From Paenibacillus woosongensis (GTDB lineage: Bacteria > Bacillota > Bacilli > Paenibacillales > Paenibacillaceae), in contig NZ_WNZW01000009.1 in NCBI RefSeq assembly GCF_009725165.1, positions 102,079 to 166,078 on the forward strand: a DNA stretch of 64,000 nt, given 5' to 3'. The translations under genes and the position numbers were made by a program. Within the stretch, counting starts at the first letter, position 1. Each line of letters opens with the position of its first letter. Under the pieces are notes generated by a model. That model was not told the DNA's origin and ran no database searches. It saw only the letters and a program-made list of their open reading frames with translations. Positions 31,155 through 40,583 of the stretch are shown in pieces.

Positions 31155-31424
31155 TTACTGGTTTTCCAGCTCCTCTTTGCTAACCAGATTAATTAAAGCG
31201 TTTGCGGCTTGCTCCGCGTCTGCGCCATCCGCACTGATATAGATTTCCGTTCCGGTGCTAATGGCAAGGCTCATAATACCCATGATACTTTTAGCATTTA
31301 CTTTTTTATCGTCTTTCTCAACAAATATTTCAGATGAGTATTTATTCGCTTCCTGGACGAAAAGCGCTGCCGGCCGAGCGTGTAGACCCGTTTTCAATCG
31401 AACAGTTACCGGGTGTTTGATCAT
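31155..31424 (-). CDS. HPr-family phosphocarrier at the crh locus, retaining His15
   Basis: 89 residues. Sequence and position (whiA-crh order, as in B. subtilis) point to Crh: VRLKTGL and ARPAALFVQEAN match that branch. Crh in B. subtilis has Gln15 and cannot pass phosphate in the PTS; this protein has His15 in GLHARPA and Ser46 in AKSIMG. It could thus accept phosphate from Enzyme I and also be phosphorylated on Ser46 by HprK, encoded at 59124, to act with CcpA. Whether another ptsH exists outside the window is unknown. It is probably cotranscribed with whiA. Confidence 0.88.
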   Translation of the reverse strand: MIKHPVTVRLKTGLHARPAALFVQEANKYSSEIFVEKDDKKVNAKSIMGIMSLAISTGTEIYISADGADAEQAANALINLVSKEELENQ

Positions 31425-31524
31425 GAAACCTTACCCCCTATTACGAATTCAATAGCATGTTGTAGAACTATGTGATCATGGTAAATTTATATCATTATAT
31501 CATATACAGACTGTAACAGACTAG

Positions 31525-32463
31525 CTATAGGCCTGTACCCCCGCGAATTTTTTCCGCCAGCTCGTCGATTTTCCGCAGTCTGTGGTTAACGCCTGACTTG
31601 CTGACCTTGCCTTTGAGCAGCTCTCCGACCTCTTTGAGGTTCATATCGGGATGAGCGAGACGCACTTCCGCAACCTCGCGCAGCTTCTCCGGAAGGTTCT
31701 CAAGTCCCACTTCCTTCTCCAAGAGCCTAATATTTTCGATCTGCCTGACAGCCGCTCCGATCGTTTTATTCAAGTTCGCCGTTTCGCAGTTCACGATCCG
31801 GTTGACCGAGTTGCGCATATCGCGCATGATACGCACATCCTCGAATTTGAATAACGCCTGGTGAGCACCAATAATGTTCAGCAGCTCGATAATCTTCTCG
31901 CCCTCTTTGATGTAGAAAATAAAACCCTTCTTGCGTTCGATGCATCGCGCATTCAGATAAAATTCATTAGCGAGCTCCACCAGGGCCTTGCAGTGCTCCT
32001 CATACATGGAGGCGATCTCCAGATGATACGAGGAGCCCTCCGGGTTATTGACGGAGCCTCCCGCCATGAACGCCCCACGAAGGTAGGCCCGTTTACAACA
32101 GTTTTTCCGGGTCAACTCTGGATTAATCCCCGGCGTAAAAATAAAACCTTCAGACACGATGTTCAACGTCTCCAGTATTTCCTGAACCTTGGCCGGAATT
32201 CGTACGATATAGACGTTATTTTTCTTTAGCCGCATTTTCTTGCGTACAAGCAGTTCCGTATGAACCTGAAAGTGCTTCTTCAGTAAGGAATAAATTCGCC
32301 TTGCTATCGCGGCGTTTTCCGTAGAGATGTCCAGAACAACCTTCTTGTTCGAAACCTGTACCGAGCCATTCATCCGGATTAACGCGGACAGCTCGGCCTG
32401 CTCGCAGCAGGGTTCAGCCTCGACCATCGTTAGTTCCTTTTTGGTTTGCGCCGCAAACGACAA
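31525..32463 (-). CDS. whiA: Sporulation/cell-division regulator WhiA
   Basis: 312 residues from TTG 32463, chosen because it gives the family start [11 protein letters not shown] with GAGGTG 6 bases upstream; an in-frame GTG at 32472 overlaps that site. An N-terminal LAGLIDADG-like fold (about 20-200, with [17 protein letters not shown]) is followed by a C-terminal helix-turn-helix ([20 protein letters not shown]). WhiA binds DNA and affects chromosome segregation and division in Firmicutes. It follows yvcK after 5 bases. Confidence 0.95.
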   Translation of the reverse strand: MSFAAQTKKELTMVEAEPCCEQAELSALIRMNGSVQVSNKKVVLDISTENAAIARRIYSLLKKHFQVHTELLVRKKMRLKKNNVYIVRIPAKVQEILETLNIVSEGFIFTPGINPELTRKNCCKRAYLRGAFMAGGSVNNPEGSSYHLEIASMYEEHCKALVELANEFYLNARCIERKKGFIFYIKEGEKIIELLNIIGAHQALFKFEDVRIMRDMRNSVNRIVNCETANLNKTIGAAVRQIENIRLLEKEVGLENLPEKLREVAEVRLAHPDMNLKEVGELLKGKVSKSGVNHRLRKIDELAEKIRGGTGL

Positions 32464-32468
32464 GGATC

Positions 32469-33455
32469 TCACCTCTTTCGTAAATTCCAGTTTTGCACCA
32501 ATTGGTAAATATGCTGACTCAATTTGTCGGCATCATGGCGCAAATAGCGACGGAACAATACGAGCGTGTCGGCAATGACTTTGTAGCCACGGCCTGTAAC
32601 CACATCCCAATCGACCTCGACCGGCTTGGCGCCTTGCTCGGCATAGAAATCCTGAACCTGAGTCGGAATTTCGCCGTCATTGACGATGACATAATCAAAT
32701 AAATGATGGCCTACGTGATCGTAAATGGCCTGGAGATGGTCGCTTACCGTATAATTATCCGTCTCGCCAGGCTGGGTCATGACGTTGCAGACAAAAATTT
32801 TGATCGCGCTCTTGTTGGACAAAACCGCTTCCGTCAGCTTCGGAACAAGCAGGTTTGGAATAATGCTCGTGTATAGGCTGCCTGGGCCGATCAGAATGGC
32901 ATCAGCCTCACGAATCGCCTCGCACGCCTCCGGCAGCGGCTCGACCTCCTCCGGCTCCAGGAAAATTCGCTTGATCTTCCCCCGGGCCTCGGGAATTTTC
33001 GATTCCCCGGTTACGATCGTCCCGTCCTCCATCTCCGCATGCAGCACCACCGCCTGATCGGCGGCGGGAAGCACGCGGCCGCGTACCGCGAACACGCGGC
33101 TCAGCTCCCGGACGGCCGTGACGAAATCTCCGGATATATCCGTAATTGCCGCTAGTATTAAATTGCCCAAACTATGCCCTGCTAGTCCAGAACCGTTGGA
33201 AAAACGGTAGCTAAGCATATTCGACAGCAACGGTTCTACGTCCGCAAGCGCGGTCAATACGTTACGAATGTCGCCGGGAGGCGGCATATGCAGCTCATTC
33301 CGGAGAATTCCGGAGCTCCCCCCATCATCGGCGACGGTAACAATGGCCGTGATATCGAGCGGTTTTTCCTTCAATCCGCGAAGCATGACGGATAGGCCGG
33401 TTCCACCGCCCATCACTACGATTCGCGGAACTTTTGTATCGTTAGCTCGATTCAT
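32469..33455 (-). CDS. yvcK: Gluconeogenesis/cell-wall morphogenesis factor YvcK (GlmR)
   Basis: 328 residues with the nucleotide-sugar-binding N-terminus [18 protein letters not shown] and ADDGGSSG, and the CofD-like core ([20 protein letters not shown]). In B. subtilis it binds UDP-GlcNAc and steers carbon into cell-wall precursors, and is needed for growth on gluconeogenic carbon. It lies between rapZ (17-base gap) and whiA. Confidence 0.95.
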   Translation of the reverse strand: MNRANDTKVPRIVVMGGGTGLSVMLRGLKEKPLDITAIVTVADDGGSSGILRNELHMPPPGDIRNVLTALADVEPLLSNMLSYRFSNGSGLAGHSLGNLILAAITDISGDFVTAVRELSRVFAVRGRVLPAADQAVVLHAEMEDGTIVTGESKIPEARGKIKRIFLEPEEVEPLPEACEAIREADAILIGPGSLYTSIIPNLLVPKLTEAVLSNKSAIKIFVCNVMTQPGETDNYTVSDHLQAIYDHVGHHLFDYVIVNDGEIPTQVQDFYAEQGAKPVEVDWDVVTGRGYKVIADTLVLFRRYLRHDADKLSQHIYQLVQNWNLRKR

Positions 33456-33472
33456 CGTCTTGATTCACCCTC

Positions 33473-34366
33473 TTAATGCCGGTCTCGGCCCTCATCCCTA
33501 TGGCTTACGCGAACCGTCTCCGTTTCACTAGTTCCGAGCATCCGGCCCAAATATTCGGCAATGGCGACCGAACGGTGCTTCCCTCCGGTACAGCCAATGG
33601 CGATAATGACCTGGCTTTTTCCCTCTTTATGATATTGAGGCAGCAGAAAATGCAGCATGTCTAACAGTTTTGTCAGGAAGGACTGTGTCTCCGGCCACTT
33701 CATAACATAATCATATACATCACTGTCTTGTCCGGTGTGTGGACGAAGCTGCTCAATATAATGAGGGTTTGGCAGAAACCGGACGTCGAAGACCAAATCG
33801 GCGTCGATCGGTATGCCGTATTTAAATCCGAAGGAAGTGATGTTTACGGATAAATGATTGCTCTCCAAATGAGAAAAGCGGGAAATGATCTTCTCTTTAA
33901 GCTGGGCAGGCTTGATATTGCTCGTATCAATGACCTGGGTGGCAGAAAGTTTCAACTCCTCTAGCATTTTTCGCTCTAGCCGGATGCCGTCGAGCGGCAT
34001 GCCGTCCGGTGCAAGCGGGTGGCGGCGGCGGCTTTCCTTATAGCGCTGCACCAACACGGAATCAGTCGCATCCAGGAATAAAATTTCAGAATTAATTGTA
34101 AAATGATCTTTTACATAGCCAAGCGACTCAGATAGAGCAGTAAAAAACTCGCGGCCCCGCAGGTCGATGACCAGTGCCACCTTGGCGATTTTCCCATTCG
34201 ATTGCTCGATCAGCTCAGCGAATTTGGGGATGAGTACTGGAGGCAAATTGTCCACGCAGAAGAATCCTAGATCTTCCAGGCTCCTAACGGCGAGCGACTT
34301 CCCTGCGCCCGACATGCCTGTAATGATAATCAAATTGGCTACTGAAGCTTTCTCCTTCTCTGACAT
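33473..34366 (-). CDS. rapZ: RNase adapter protein RapZ (YvcJ)
   Basis: 297 residues. An N-terminal P-loop kinase-like domain has Walker A GMSGAGKS (about 16-23), and the C-terminal domain has [20 protein letters not shown]. subtilis YvcJ hydrolyses nucleotides and affects competence; E. coli RapZ links GlmZ decay to glucosamine-6-phosphate. GGAGGG precedes ATG 34366. First gene of the rapZ-yvcK-whiA-HPr cluster. The 34367-34560 gap has AT-rich promoter-like sequence but no gene. Confidence 0.95.
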   Translation of the reverse strand: MSEKEKASVANLIIITGMSGAGKSLAVRSLEDLGFFCVDNLPPVLIPKFAELIEQSNGKIAKVALVIDLRGREFFTALSESLGYVKDHFTINSEILFLDATDSVLVQRYKESRRRHPLAPDGMPLDGIRLERKMLEELKLSATQVIDTSNIKPAQLKEKIISRFSHLESNHLSVNITSFGFKYGIPIDADLVFDVRFLPNPHYIEQLRPHTGQDSDVYDYVMKWPETQSFLTKLLDMLHFLLPQYHKEGKSQVIIAIGCTGGKHRSVAIAEYLGRMLGTSETETVRVSHRDEGRDRH

Positions 34367-34560
34367 GCATTTCCCTCCTCGTATAGTTCTCCTGTCTTCT
34401 TCTATCTATTATATATCTAAAATCGACACTATATATCGACAGAATTTAATAACAGACCCCCGATTGCCTACGAGCTTGCGAGCGTGACTTGTCGAACCCG
34501 AGTGTACACTATAGCCCGAAGGCTGCTGCCCCTGCAAGCATATCAGCTTGCCGTGATTTC

Positions 34561-35511
34561 TTAGGAACGCGTGAACAGGCCTGCTGCGCCAACCATTCCG
34601 GCATCATTGCCGAGCGTTGCAGGTACAATGCTTACCCCTCTTGCCGCTACTTCCGGCGTCAGTTTCTGGAACACGCTGCGCACCTCATTGAACAGGATGT
34701 CCCCCGCCTTGGACACGCCGCCGCCGATAATGAACACTTCCGGATTCAGCACGACAGCTACAGCCGCCAGCGCTTTGCCCAAATAGAATGCGGCGCGGTT
34801 CACGATGCGAATCGCTACTTCGTCCCCGGCTTTCGCCGCATCGAATACGTCCTTCGCCATAATTTTCTCTACTTGCGACAAGGCCGTGCGCTCTCCTCTG
34901 GATACTGCATCATTGGCCATCCGGATAATGCCCGTTGCCGAGGATACGGTCTCCAGGCAGCCGGTCTCGCCGCAGCCGCATTGAATCGCTTCCAGATCGG
35001 GAACGACAGACATATGACCTAGTTCGCCCGCAAATCCGGCGAAGCCTTGATAGATTTTACCATGAATAATAATGCCGGCGCCTACTCCCGTACCCAGCGT
35101 AGCGCAGACGCAATGATCGATGCCCTTGCCCGCGCCGCCCCAGGCTTCGCCCAGCGCTGCAACGTTGGCATCATTGTCTATTTTGACAGGCTTGCCAAGG
35201 CGGGCCTCCAGAATCTCGCGAATCGGAAGATCCCTCAAACCTACATTCGGTGCTAGAATGATGATTCCTTCGCGAACGTCCGTAAATCCGGCAACTCCAG
35301 CTCCGACGCCTGCTACCTGTTCCCAGTCAAAAGGAGATTGCTCCACGATATGACGGACATACTGCTCGATATTGCTTACAACGGCATCGGCACCTTTATC
35401 AGCTTCGGTTGGCCCCTCATAAGTATGAAGAAGCTGCCCCTCCTCATTACAGATGCCGACTTTGATCGCAGTCCCGCCAAGATCAACACCAATGTAGATT
35501 TTTTCAGACAT
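34561..35511 (-). CDS. glcK: Glucokinase, ROK family
   Basis: 316 residues from ATG 35511; GGTGG lies upstream and an in-frame TTG at 35535 is disfavoured. The ATP-binding motif is VDLGGTAIKVG, and the ROK zinc motif CGCGETGCLE lies at about 178-187. Catalytic Asp is in KIDNDANVAALGE. It phosphorylates glucose with ATP. In B. subtilis glcK lies elsewhere, so its place next to rapZ differs. The bases from 35512 to 35725 show no gene. Confidence 0.93.
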   Translation of the reverse strand: MSEKIYIGVDLGGTAIKVGICNEEGQLLHTYEGPTEADKGADAVVSNIEQYVRHIVEQSPFDWEQVAGVGAGVAGFTDVREGIIILAPNVGLRDLPIREILEARLGKPVKIDNDANVAALGEAWGGAGKGIDHCVCATLGTGVGAGIIIHGKIYQGFAGFAGELGHMSVVPDLEAIQCGCGETGCLETVSSATGIIRMANDAVSRGERTALSQVEKIMAKDVFDAAKAGDEVAIRIVNRAAFYLGKALAAVAVVLNPEVFIIGGGVSKAGDILFNEVRSVFQKLTPEVAARGVSIVPATLGNDAGMVGAAGLFTRS

Positions 35512-35725
35512 TGTACAAGCCACCTTTTTCTTCAAATAAAATTGTTTATCCTACGTACCAACTATAAGCGAACCACACCGTTCGGTCAAGAGAAGCGAAC
35601 AGCAGGAAATCCAGTAAATACAAGGCTTTCAGCGCAAATGATGAAATTCACAAGCGGTGTTTATATAGAGAATGCACCCGCTGCGGCAGCCCTCCTAATG
35701 CTGCCCAATCCTACAATTTCCCAGC

Positions 35726-35750
35726 AAAAAACCCCGTCGTAGACGGGGTT
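35726..35750 (-). terminator. Terminator of the DUF438 gene
   Basis: AACCCCGTC and GACGGGGTT arms with U6 on the minus strand, 35 bases beyond the stop codon. Confidence 0.9.
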
Positions 35751-35785
35751 GCATATTATAGGCGATCATACCATATATACCAAGT

Positions 35786-37051
35786 TTAAGACATTATTCG
35801 CTTCTGACCCTCGAGTGCTTGTATCGGCGCGATATTTTGCGTGAATTCCAAGGTGCCCATGTATTGTCCCTCAGCGCTGCGAACCGCGAAATACCGGATA
35901 TAAACGAACTTATCCTTAAACGGAATCCAGAAGTCCTCTGAGTCCTTCCGCCCGGCCTTGAAATCCGCCAGCAGCTCATTCACGACATGCACGCTTTGCG
36001 GAGGATGGCAGTTTTGCACCGTACGGCCGATGACGGCCTTGGTCCGGGCGAAAATGCGCTCCTTCCCATGCGAGAAATACCGGACAACATCCTGCTCATC
36101 AATGAACGTAAGATCGACAGGCAGATGATTCATAATCGCTTCCAGCTGCGCGGCGGTCAGAATTCCTGTCTCGAACCGGATCAGCCCCTCTGGAAGCTGG
36201 CCGTTCTCCGCTCCCTCCGTACCTTCGTTGTACGGGAGCGGCACACGCTCGGGAACCCACTTCTGTTCCGGGGCAGTCAGGCAATAGCCGATCTCATCGC
36301 TCTCGGCAGCTATTTTTACCCATTCGTCCTCCGTCAGCTTCCCCAAGGCCATCGGCAGCAAAATATTCTCTTCTTTAAAAATCATCTCGTTTACCTCAGT
36401 AATCACGCGCTCCAGATCGATGATGAGTATATCCTTATAGGCGCGGCCACCGTTGTAACTTAGCAGCTTCTCTTTCACTTCCTTGATCATTGCACGAATT
36501 GCATCGTCTACACCCCACATCACCTTGGTCGGGCCATAGATGCCGTATTTCTCTAAATACGGGAACAGCAAATTTTCCTTGCGGCTATAGTGCTTATCGA
36601 GATCCAGCAGCAGATTTAAATCCTCCACCAGCTTATAGACGATTTCCGTGCTGTCCTCCCGGCGGAATTTGTCCTTATGCAGCTCCAGTCTGAAATTGAC
36701 ATGCCGCTCAATCTCGCGATTCTCCAGCTTAAAGGTATGAACAGGATGCCCCGGCTGCTCCTCCGGCTTGGACGAACGGTGAATTTCCTCAATCGAGCCT
36801 TTAAAAATAGCCGTGTGCACAGAGCACAGGCGCTGCACCTCGGAGACCGGAATGCCCTCCTCCTCCATCAAGGCTTGCTCCATCGCTGATATTTCCGCTA
36901 CTGTCACGCCCCCGACTGCTTCCTCAAACCGGGCCTTGACCTCCTCCACGCTCTTGCCTTCATGCAGCTCCTTAATGATCTCCTTCAACAGTTCTTGCCG
37001 GCGTCCTTGCTCCGGTACCGCACGCTCGCGATTGTTGATCATTTCGCTCAT
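35786..37051 (-). CDS. DUF438 / hemerythrin / PAS protein
   Basis: 421 residues in three parts: DUF438 (about 20-90, LLKEIIKELHEGKSVEEVK), a hemerythrin-like HHE helical bundle (about 105-260, with HVNFRLELHKDK, KHYSRKENLLFPYLE and FKEENILLPMAL that supply His and Glu iron ligands), and a C-terminal PAS-type domain (about 300-415, with RTVQNCHPPQSVHVV). The family is associated with anaerobic or nitric-oxide responses and iron or haem binding; the activity is not established. Probably cotranscribed with the DUF1858 gene 79 bases upstream. Confidence 0.88.
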   Translation of the reverse strand: MSEMINNRERAVPEQGRRQELLKEIIKELHEGKSVEEVKARFEEAVGGVTVAEISAMEQALMEEEGIPVSEVQRLCSVHTAIFKGSIEEIHRSSKPEEQPGHPVHTFKLENREIERHVNFRLELHKDKFRREDSTEIVYKLVEDLNLLLDLDKHYSRKENLLFPYLEKYGIYGPTKVMWGVDDAIRAMIKEVKEKLLSYNGGRAYKDILIIDLERVITEVNEMIFKEENILLPMALGKLTEDEWVKIAAESDEIGYCLTAPEQKWVPERVPLPYNEGTEGAENGQLPEGLIRFETGILTAAQLEAIMNHLPVDLTFIDEQDVVRYFSHGKERIFARTKAVIGRTVQNCHPPQSVHVVNELLADFKAGRKDSEDFWIPFKDKFVYIRYFAVRSAEGQYMGTLEFTQNIAPIQALEGQKRIMS

Positions 37052-37130
37052 CCCCGTATCCTCCCTTTTATGATTAGAATCCTGCTATTCTATAAATATC
37101 CTAAGGACCCAAGCCGCTCGCGGCCTGAGC

Positions 37131-37358
37131 TCACTCCGTGATTTCATAGCCCCTGGCGCGGAACGCGTCCTTGATCGCATCGAGCTCCACCTTGCGCAGC
37201 CTGGCTCCCTGGGGGATCGTCATAAAGCGCCCCGCGCTCTGCAGCATCCCCGGCTTGGCCAGCTGCTCGAAGCCCAAGCCCACCATGATATCGATAATCT
37301 CAGGATCGGCCGTGCATAACTCGTAGACTGTTTTATGCAAATCGATCTTTTTCCCCAT
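37131..37358 (-). CDS. DUF1858 domain small protein
   Basis: 75 residues with the DUF1858 core YELCTADPEIIDIMVGLGFE and the ending IPQGARLRKVELDAIKDAF. DUF1858 and DUF438 often occur as neighbours or fusions, and the pair here fits that pattern. The ribosome site is GTGAGGAC-like before ATG 37358. An Fnr-type palindrome and a Fur-like sequence lie in the upstream region. Confidence 0.85.
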   Translation of the reverse strand: MGKKIDLHKTVYELCTADPEIIDIMVGLGFEQLAKPGMLQSAGRFMTIPQGARLRKVELDAIKDAFRARGYEITE

Positions 37359-37385
37359 GAGTCCTCACCGCATTTCTTCAAATTT

Positions 37386-37451
37386 GAATGAAAACCATTC
37401 TCATATCCAAAGTAGCACAGGCCGGCCTGACAACTTGTGATTACAATCACA
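37386..37451 (-). promoter_or_regulatory. Fnr-type palindrome and Fur-like box upstream of DUF1858-DUF438
   Basis: TGTGA-TTACAA-TCACA (37436-37451) is a perfect match to the CRP/FNR-family consensus used by Bacillus Fnr. Nearer the gene, TGAGAAT-G-GTTTTCA (minus strand, about 37403-37388) resembles a 7-1-7 Fur box with two mismatches. Together they suggest control by oxygen and iron of the hemerythrin pair. The Fnr site could also serve the divergent response-regulator gene. Confidence 0.55.
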
Positions 37452-37531
37452 AGGTTGCAGGTGCTTTGCCGGCACAGTTTATTTTTTTATGCAGATTTGT
37501 CACAATAGGAGCTAAAGGAGGTATATTGACG

Positions 37532-38209
37532 ATGAATTCCATTCATTTGCTATATATTGAAGACGATCCCGAGATCGGTAAGTGGGTACATGCCAATCTG
37601 CAGGACCGCGGCTACCGCATAACCTGGCTGACGAGCGGAGAGCAAGCCTTGGAACACGCCGAATCCTGCCGGCTTGCCATTCTCGATGTCATGCTGCCCG
37701 GCTTGGACGGCTTCACGGTCGGTCAGCGGCTCAAGAAGCAGTACCCAAAATTGCCCATATTGATGCTGTCGGCCAGAACCTCAATCGATGATAAGCTGCA
37801 AGGACTAGAATTCGCGGATGACTACCTGACGAAGCCTTTTCATCCGGATGAGCTCGCCGCCCGAATTGAAGTGCTGCTCCGCCGCAGCGGCAATGCTTCC
37901 CCCGAACCGCTCAGACTTCGGCATCTGCTCGTCCATGAACGCGAGAACCTCATTATCGACCAGGATACTGGAGAAGAGATTCTGCTTACGGGGAAGCAGT
38001 TCCACATCTTCCATTACCTGCTGCGCCACCTCGGTCAAATTATGACAAAGGAGCAAATTTATGAAGCCGTATGGGGAGAACCCTACCTGGAAGGCGATAA
38101 GACTCTGATGGTACATATTCGGCATTTGCGTGAAAAAATCGAGCGCGATCCCGCCGCCCCAGAAATTATTGAAACAATCCGCGGCATCGGATACAGGGTG
38201 CGGGCATGA
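37532..38209 (+). CDS. Response regulator, OmpR/PhoB family
   Basis: 225 residues from ATG 37532 (AAAGGAGG upstream, spacing 10). The receiver domain has acidic pair D11-D12, phospho-acceptor D52 (ILDVMLPGLDG) and K101 (LTKPFHPDE). The C-terminal winged helix ends with the HIRHLREKIERDP and TIRGIGYRVRA signatures. Its stop overlaps the histidine kinase start (ATGA). It probably controls the ABC transporter genes downstream. Confidence 0.93.
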   Translation: MNSIHLLYIEDDPEIGKWVHANLQDRGYRITWLTSGEQALEHAESCRLAILDVMLPGLDGFTVGQRLKKQYPKLPILMLSARTSIDDKLQGLEFADDYLTKPFHPDELAARIEVLLRRSGNASPEPLRLRHLLVHERENLIIDQDTGEEILLTGKQFHIFHYLLRHLGQIMTKEQIYEAVWGEPYLEGDKTLMVHIRHLREKIERDPAAPEIIETIRGIGYRVRA

Positions 38210-39600
38210 GATTTATAAAACAAAGCCCTTTGCAGCGCCTTCGCACTTCCCTTTTATCGCGATATGTACTGATCATCGTCACGGCTCTCGTATTTATCCC
38301 CGTGCTGATTCCAGCCAGCTTCATGGCCTCCTGGGCCGTTAACCGGATGCTGATGCTGGGCGGGCAGGAAACTTATCAGCTGCCTTACGGCTCTGCCTAT
38401 GAGCTGGAGAAAATGTGGCATAAGCACGCCAAGGCGCTGGCCGCAGCCTCCCCGGCGGAAATCGACGCCAGGCTCTCCGCGCTGAAGGAGAAATACCCCG
38501 ATGCTGCACTGTTCTGGGTTGACGGTGCTGGGATCACGCAGCTTCAGCTGCCTGTACAGGCAACGCTGCCCAAGCAGTGGTCTGCGGAGGATACAATTGC
38601 CTTCATGAAGGCGGGAATCAATGCCGACCCTTACACCGTCGTGGCTTTAATTGGAGGAGACGAGCAGGCGAAGCAGGGATTCATGGTCTTTGAGCTGCCG
38701 CGCTCCTATCTGACGCCCCAAGGCCGTCCTAGCGATTCCCGGTTCTATGGCTTGTTCATGGCGCTGATCTTCGGCATCTTCATATTGCTGTCCTATTTGT
38801 TCTTCCGGGACATCCGCAAACGTCTTCTCCGGCTGGAAGCCGCCATGACACGTGTCGGAGAGAACGGGCTTCCGTCGCCTACGGAAGAAGGGCGCCCGGA
38901 TGAAATCGGCAGGCTGGAGCAGGCCTTTAATCATATGGTGAACCAATTGGAAGAGGGCCGCAGGCGAGAGCGCAAGGAGGAGGAGCTGCGCAAGAATCTG
39001 ATCGCCAACCTGTCCCATGATCTGCGTACGCCGCTGACCGTACTCGCCGGGCATCTCTTTTCCATGGGTAAAGAGCCTTTATCCGCGCAAGGACGGCAAT
39101 CCTTGGCTTTGATGGAAACCAAGCTGGACGACCTCGACCACCTGATCGATCATTTATTGTCCTATAATTTGCTGACCAGCGGGAAATACGCCTTGTCCAT
39201 GGAGCAGCAGGACGTACATCGCATCGTCAGGGAGAGCGCTGCCGCTTGGTACCCCATCTGGGAAAAGGCCGGCATGACCGTGGACATCGATCTGCCGGAT
39301 GAACCCCTGAGGTGGGCGGTCGACATGCAGGGCTTTCGCCGCGTCCTGGATAACCTATTCCAGAACGTCGTCCGCCACGCCGGTTCAGGCAAGTATGTAG
39401 GCATCCATACAGCCCGCTGGAAGGGACGGCCAGCTCTTATTATTTCGGATCGCGGTCCAGGCCTTGATGCCGCCTCAGCAGCCAAAGGCGCAGGTCTGGG
39501 CCTGGCCATCGTAGAGCTGCTGCTGCGGGAGATGGGTCTTCGCCTCGACGCGGAATCCTCGGCCAGAGGTACCAGGTTCGTCATCTGTCCCGCTTCTTAA
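38206..39600 (+). CDS. Sensor histidine kinase
   Basis: 464 residues. Two membrane helices (about 20-44 and 180-200) enclose an extracellular sensor of about 135 residues. HAMP (about 202-255) and HisKA follow, with H271 in NLSHDLRTPLTVL. The ATPase domain has N box FQNVVRHA, G1 ISDRGPGLD and G2 GAGLGLAIVE. It is paired with the regulator at 37532 and lies upstream of a LanFEG-like transporter, so it may sense an antimicrobial peptide or envelope stress. Confidence 0.92.
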   Translation: MRFIKQSPLQRLRTSLLSRYVLIIVTALVFIPVLIPASFMASWAVNRMLMLGGQETYQLPYGSAYELEKMWHKHAKALAAASPAEIDARLSALKEKYPDAALFWVDGAGITQLQLPVQATLPKQWSAEDTIAFMKAGINADPYTVVALIGGDEQAKQGFMVFELPRSYLTPQGRPSDSRFYGLFMALIFGIFILLSYLFFRDIRKRLLRLEAAMTRVGENGLPSPTEEGRPDEIGRLEQAFNHMVNQLEEGRRRERKEEELRKNLIANLSHDLRTPLTVLAGHLFSMGKEPLSAQGRQSLALMETKLDDLDHLIDHLLSYNLLTSGKYALSMEQQDVHRIVRESAAAWYPIWEKAGMTVDIDLPDEPLRWAVDMQGFRRVLDNLFQNVVRHAGSGKYVGIHTARWKGRPALIISDRGPGLDAASAAKGAGLGLAIVELLLREMGLRLDAESSARGTRFVICPAS

Positions 39601-39671
39601 CCTAAATTTAAACTTCATCCTCCGCTGCATTTAAACTTCGGAAGCTATGCTGGTTACCGAGGTGATTTATA

Positions 39672-40583
39672 GTGAGCGAACTGATTATTCAAACCAAGGG
39701 ATTAACGAAGAAATACCGTGGCCGCCCGGCCGTTGATCAATTGAACCTGGAAATCTCCAAGGGAGATATTTACGGCTTCCTCGGACCCAACGGAGCGGGC
39801 AAGACGACGACGATCCGCATGCTGCTCGGACTAATTCAGCCGACGAGCGGTTCGATCTCCATTTTTGGACGAGAGCTCAAGCGGGACAAACTGAACATTC
39901 TGCGCCGGATCGGATCGCTTGTAGAATATCCGTCCTATTACGGACATTTAAGCGCCATCGACAATTTGGAAGCGATTCGCCGTATTCTGGATGTGCCGAA
40001 ATCGCGAATCGCCGAGGTGCTGGAAATCGTCTCCTTAACGAAGGAAGCCAAGCGCCCGGTCAAGGGCTTCTCCCTCGGTATGAAGCAGCGGCTGGGCATT
40101 GCCGCTTCACTCCTCGGGAGTCCCGAGCTCCTGATTCTGGATGAACCAACCAACGGGCTCGACCCTTCCGGAATTCATGAAATGCGCGAGCTGATCAAGA
40201 ATATGCCGCAGCAATACGGCATTACCGTGCTCGTCTCCAGTCACCTGCTAGGCGAAGTCGAGCAGATGGCCCATAAGGTCGGCATTATCCGCGAAGGGCA
40301 GCTGGTCTTTCAGGATACGATCGATCATTTGCGCCTCCAGGCGCAGCATGACATCGAGCTGGTCGTATCCGAGCCGGATTCCGCCATTTGGATCGCCCGC
40401 GACATGGGCCAAACGGGTATCCTCCAGGGTGGGATTATGACCTTCCCTGGCATGAAGGATGCTCAAGTCGCCCATCTCGTCAAGCGGCTCGTCGAGAACG
40501 GGCACGCCATTTACCGGGTTGAACAGAAGAAAAAATCTCTGGAGGATATCTTCATGCAAGTGATCGGGGAGGGAGCGCTATGA
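39672..40583 (+). CDS. ABC transporter ATP-binding protein, LanF/BcrA-like
   Basis: 303 residues from GTG 39672 (GAGGTG upstream). Walker A GPNGAGKTT, signature FSLGMKQR, Walker B LLILDEPTNGLD and switch VSSHLL are intact; the C-terminal extension (about 220-303) is typical of BcrA/LanF drug-export ATPases. It is followed, with an ATGA overlap, by two permease genes. It probably confers self-protection or resistance to a peptide antibiotic. Confidence 0.93.
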   Translation: MSELIIQTKGLTKKYRGRPAVDQLNLEISKGDIYGFLGPNGAGKTTTIRMLLGLIQPTSGSISIFGRELKRDKLNILRRIGSLVEYPSYYGHLSAIDNLEAIRRILDVPKSRIAEVLEIVSLTKEAKRPVKGFSLGMKQRLGIAASLLGSPELLILDEPTNGLDPSGIHEMRELIKNMPQQYGITVLVSSHLLGEVEQMAHKVGIIREGQLVFQDTIDHLRLQAQHDIELVVSEPDSAIWIARDMGQTGILQGGIMTFPGMKDAQVAHLVKRLVENGHAIYRVEQKKKSLEDIFMQVIGEGAL

